DNA from: Phorcus lineatus
Taxonomy: Eukaryota; Mollusca; Gastropoda; Trochida; Trochidae
Assembly: GCA_921293015.1 (NCBI GenBank)
Contig: OV121086.1
Coordinates: 44,595,402-44,659,401 of the forward strand
Direction: 5' to 3'
DNA: 64,000 nucleotides
Shown here: positions 61,857-64,000 of the stretch, one piece after another
Numbering within the stretch: the stretch's first letter is position 1
Layout: every line of letters starts with the position of its first letter
The notes under the pieces: generated by a model
What the model saw: the letters and a program-made list of their open reading frames with translations, nothing else
Told to the model about the DNA's origin: nothing
Database searches by the model: none
Position numbers and translations under genes: made by a program

Positions 61857-64000
61857 GTAACAAAACAATTACTATAGTAGATGCTTTCCCACTTTCGCTT
61901 GCGGTTAAACAATTTCTGAATAAAAATATTCAAAACTTACCATAACAATACACTTAGAGTTTACAAAGGATGGTTCGAACTCGTATTCATTTTCAAAATC
62001 AACTATAAAAGTAGCGTTCCTATAGTGGTTTAATGCATTAGAAAAACTGTGTTTATAGAACTAGGAAACAGCTGAAAAATATTTGGTCAAATTTTCTTTG
62101 AAGGGCCATTTTAGGAAAATGAAGTTTCGTTAATACCCAAATAGTTTGCCATGTTGTCGGCCTATACAAACATAACCACGTTTTCAGCACCAAACTAAAA
62201 CATACCGCACAACATGTATAGATGCAGAAATGTAATTTGGATCGGCTGGCACAAGAGGGTACATCATACTTCAGCATGCATTTTAAAGCACTAGTGCACA
62301 CCAGTACTTCGCATATACAACAGATGCACAATCATGCGTATCTCTCGTTATTGCAAACGATCCACATTCAGGTTATAAGGTTGATTTTAAAGGCCGGGAG
62401 TAATGCATTAAATCCGCATGAAAAACGATTTCGTACATATTCAAATTTTGCTTACCGCCAGAAGGGCAAACACGGCTGTCGCTATCAAATGCTAAAACTT
62501 CAATATTAAAGTGGCTTAATTAACAACATTGCTTTGATAAACCATAATTCATCCTTTATGCTCAGTTATGGTAAATTAAAAAAGCTGCACAAGTTATACC
62601 TCAGCCGTTTTTAACTGTCCATATTTTTTTCTATTTTTTACACAGCTGACAATGGATGCCTGCGTTCACACATAGTCAACGATGCAAAATTTCCATAAAA
62701 GGTTATTCATGGCAATGACAGTTTTTGTTTCTTCTTATCTGTTTGCAACTCATTCATAAACCGAAAATTTTAATTTCCGTAAAAAAATTAATATCTTACG
62801 CATAAATGGAGTTTATCTGGCGCATTGTCTTTGTTATTCAAATATTGTTCTTATGTTTTCCTGATGTTGAAATCTGTTTATTACAAAATTTAAACCGTTC
62901 AAGTATTGCTGTTAAGTTAAGCCGAACCAACCAAAACAGTACGTACTGCTTCAGCAGTTATGAGAAACTACCTCGGCATTCAATCCCCGTCACTCAAACT
63001 GCTACCGATCTGCCAATCATTACCTGCTAAACCATTTCAAGCTTCAGCTGTTCAACCCCCAGGAAGGCTGTGAATATCCTTTTATCGGTTTTCATGGCTT
63101 TGTTTTCGATTTAATTGCATTTGCCAACCTGTAGAGTATTATGTAGCTTTTGCATTGAACGATACCATGTGACTTAATCAATCACTTATTGAATAGATTC
63201 CTTGGTATCATGCCGTTTCATATTGACCATTATCTTTTCAATATGATTTAGTCAGTAAATATTGTTTTTGTCAGTCCACAAAAGCACGGTCCATCGAACA
63301 TAATAAAACATACGTCCAGAGTCAAACTATGTACACATTCCGTCTGTCCTAAGCGATAAGGCCACTGAAAATGTATATGGTAAATGCGTATCTAAATTAT
63401 AAACATCTATCCCAAGAGTCCAATTTATAGCATGAGCTTCAAGTTCAAAGAAAGTTGCATTTCCGACAAAGGACAATTACATGTATATTACTTCCTTGTA
63501 TATCACAAAGACATTCCTAGACGTTCTTTACGACGTTTTGAATGTTATTTGCATACAGGTGCCATATAAACTTGATATTTACATAACTTCGTTACAGCGT
63601 GAGCTATGTAGACATAGTTAATTAACCAGAGTGTTCTGATCTAGAATGTGGTACAGGTCTGATACCTTGTTCCGAGAATCGAATGAGGAATTAGACAATC
63701 GCTTAACTACGCTTCAGTAGCGTTTGGTTTGTTATTTTAGAAGTGTTATATTCAATTTTTCTTAACATATGTTTATGCGAAATGCATTATCTTCAGAGGG
63801 TCAAGCATGTCAGGGAAATTCTTGATGTCCTTATGTAAGTTTAAGAATTATTGATTCGAGAATTTTAAAAAAACTGTATCAAATAAAAATTATGTCTGCT
63901 TCTCTCTTGATTGAGAAATGAATTGGTTTAGTTGAATTTATCTCTGCGACGGCATCCCCATCGTCTCCGGAGGATGGTTGTGTAACCAAAGTTAGTTTAC
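61857..64000. other. Non-coding or unresolved sequence at the window end
   Basis: No domain-bearing exon is recognised on either strand. The missing signal-peptide exon of the minus-strand Notch ligand could lie here or beyond the window. Two weak candidates were examined and not accepted. Confidence 0.4.

Noticed and set aside
61941..62027. Minus-strand segment between a CACTATAG acceptor and a TTATG|GTAAGT donor reading NATFIVDFENEYEFEPSF
   Set aside because: Splice sites look plausible, but the peptide matches no part of a DSL ligand and no adjacent exon is recognisable.
62452..62510. Hydrophobic minus-strand stretch before a GTAAGC donor, tested as the missing Notch-ligand signal exon
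   Set aside because: No in-frame ATG, and a stop lies close upstream; the other frame is not hydrophobic.
62806..63030. 74-codon plus-strand frame with a hydrophobic, signal-peptide-like start
   Set aside because: No domain, no clear donor or following exon, and the rest of the frame looks like ordinary non-coding sequence. It might be a first exon of a gene beyond the window, but that cannot be shown.

Overview
The window is animal nuclear DNA. Its genes are short exons with GT/AG splice sites separated by long AT-rich introns, and it is dense in transposon relics, SINEs, MITE-like hairpins and minisatellites. C-type lectin receptors, B-box/propeller proteins and tRNA-derived SINEs ending in a 'gatataagtgaaat' tail fit a lophotrochozoan, most likely a bivalve mollusc. 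The species assignment is inference.

Three protein genes and one broken gene can be read. (1) 1177-10645, plus strand: the last twelve exons of MDM1, a microtubule-binding, centriole-associated protein; the N-terminal exons lie before the window. (2) 17476-13654, minus strand: a B-box plus propeller (TRIM-like) gene, now with in-frame stops and split by a GGGGCAAAG-bounded insertion. (3) 42852-23666, minus strand: a complete twelve-exon gene for a 605-residue type I membrane receptor. It has a signal peptide, a C-type lectin fold interrupted by a WSC domain, a second C-type lectin domain, a Ser/Thr-rich stalk, one transmembrane segment and a long Tyr-rich tail. (4) 59682-49825, minus strand: a short DSL-family Notch ligand with MNNL, C2-like, DSL, three EGF, juxtamembrane, transmembrane and cytoplasmic parts; its signal-peptide exon was not found.

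Intergenic and intronic DNA carries two copies of one tRNA-derived SINE, a TTAA-flanked element in an MDM1 intron built on a degenerate ~190-bp repeat array, and a 270-bp palindrome. It also holds a 379-bp TRIM (miniature LTR retrotransposon) whose LTRs contain a tRNA-like box B, an inverted-repeat element at 20283-20729 with a partial second copy near 61.4 kb, and a CCCAGCAGGCA-ended element rich in CAACGTTG and GACGTC. Further along are a TTAA/AGGGCCA element, Tc1, mariner and LINE relics, a 30-bp and a 43-bp minisatellite, and a stray decayed copy of the Notch-ligand EGF exon at 44.5 kb.

The strongest leads are the WSC-within-lectin receptor, the TRIM with tRNA-like LTRs, the long palindrome, the intronic repeat array and the EGF pseudo-exon. 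Exon boundaries were placed by eye using splice consensus, phase continuity and family similarity; no search or RNA data were available.
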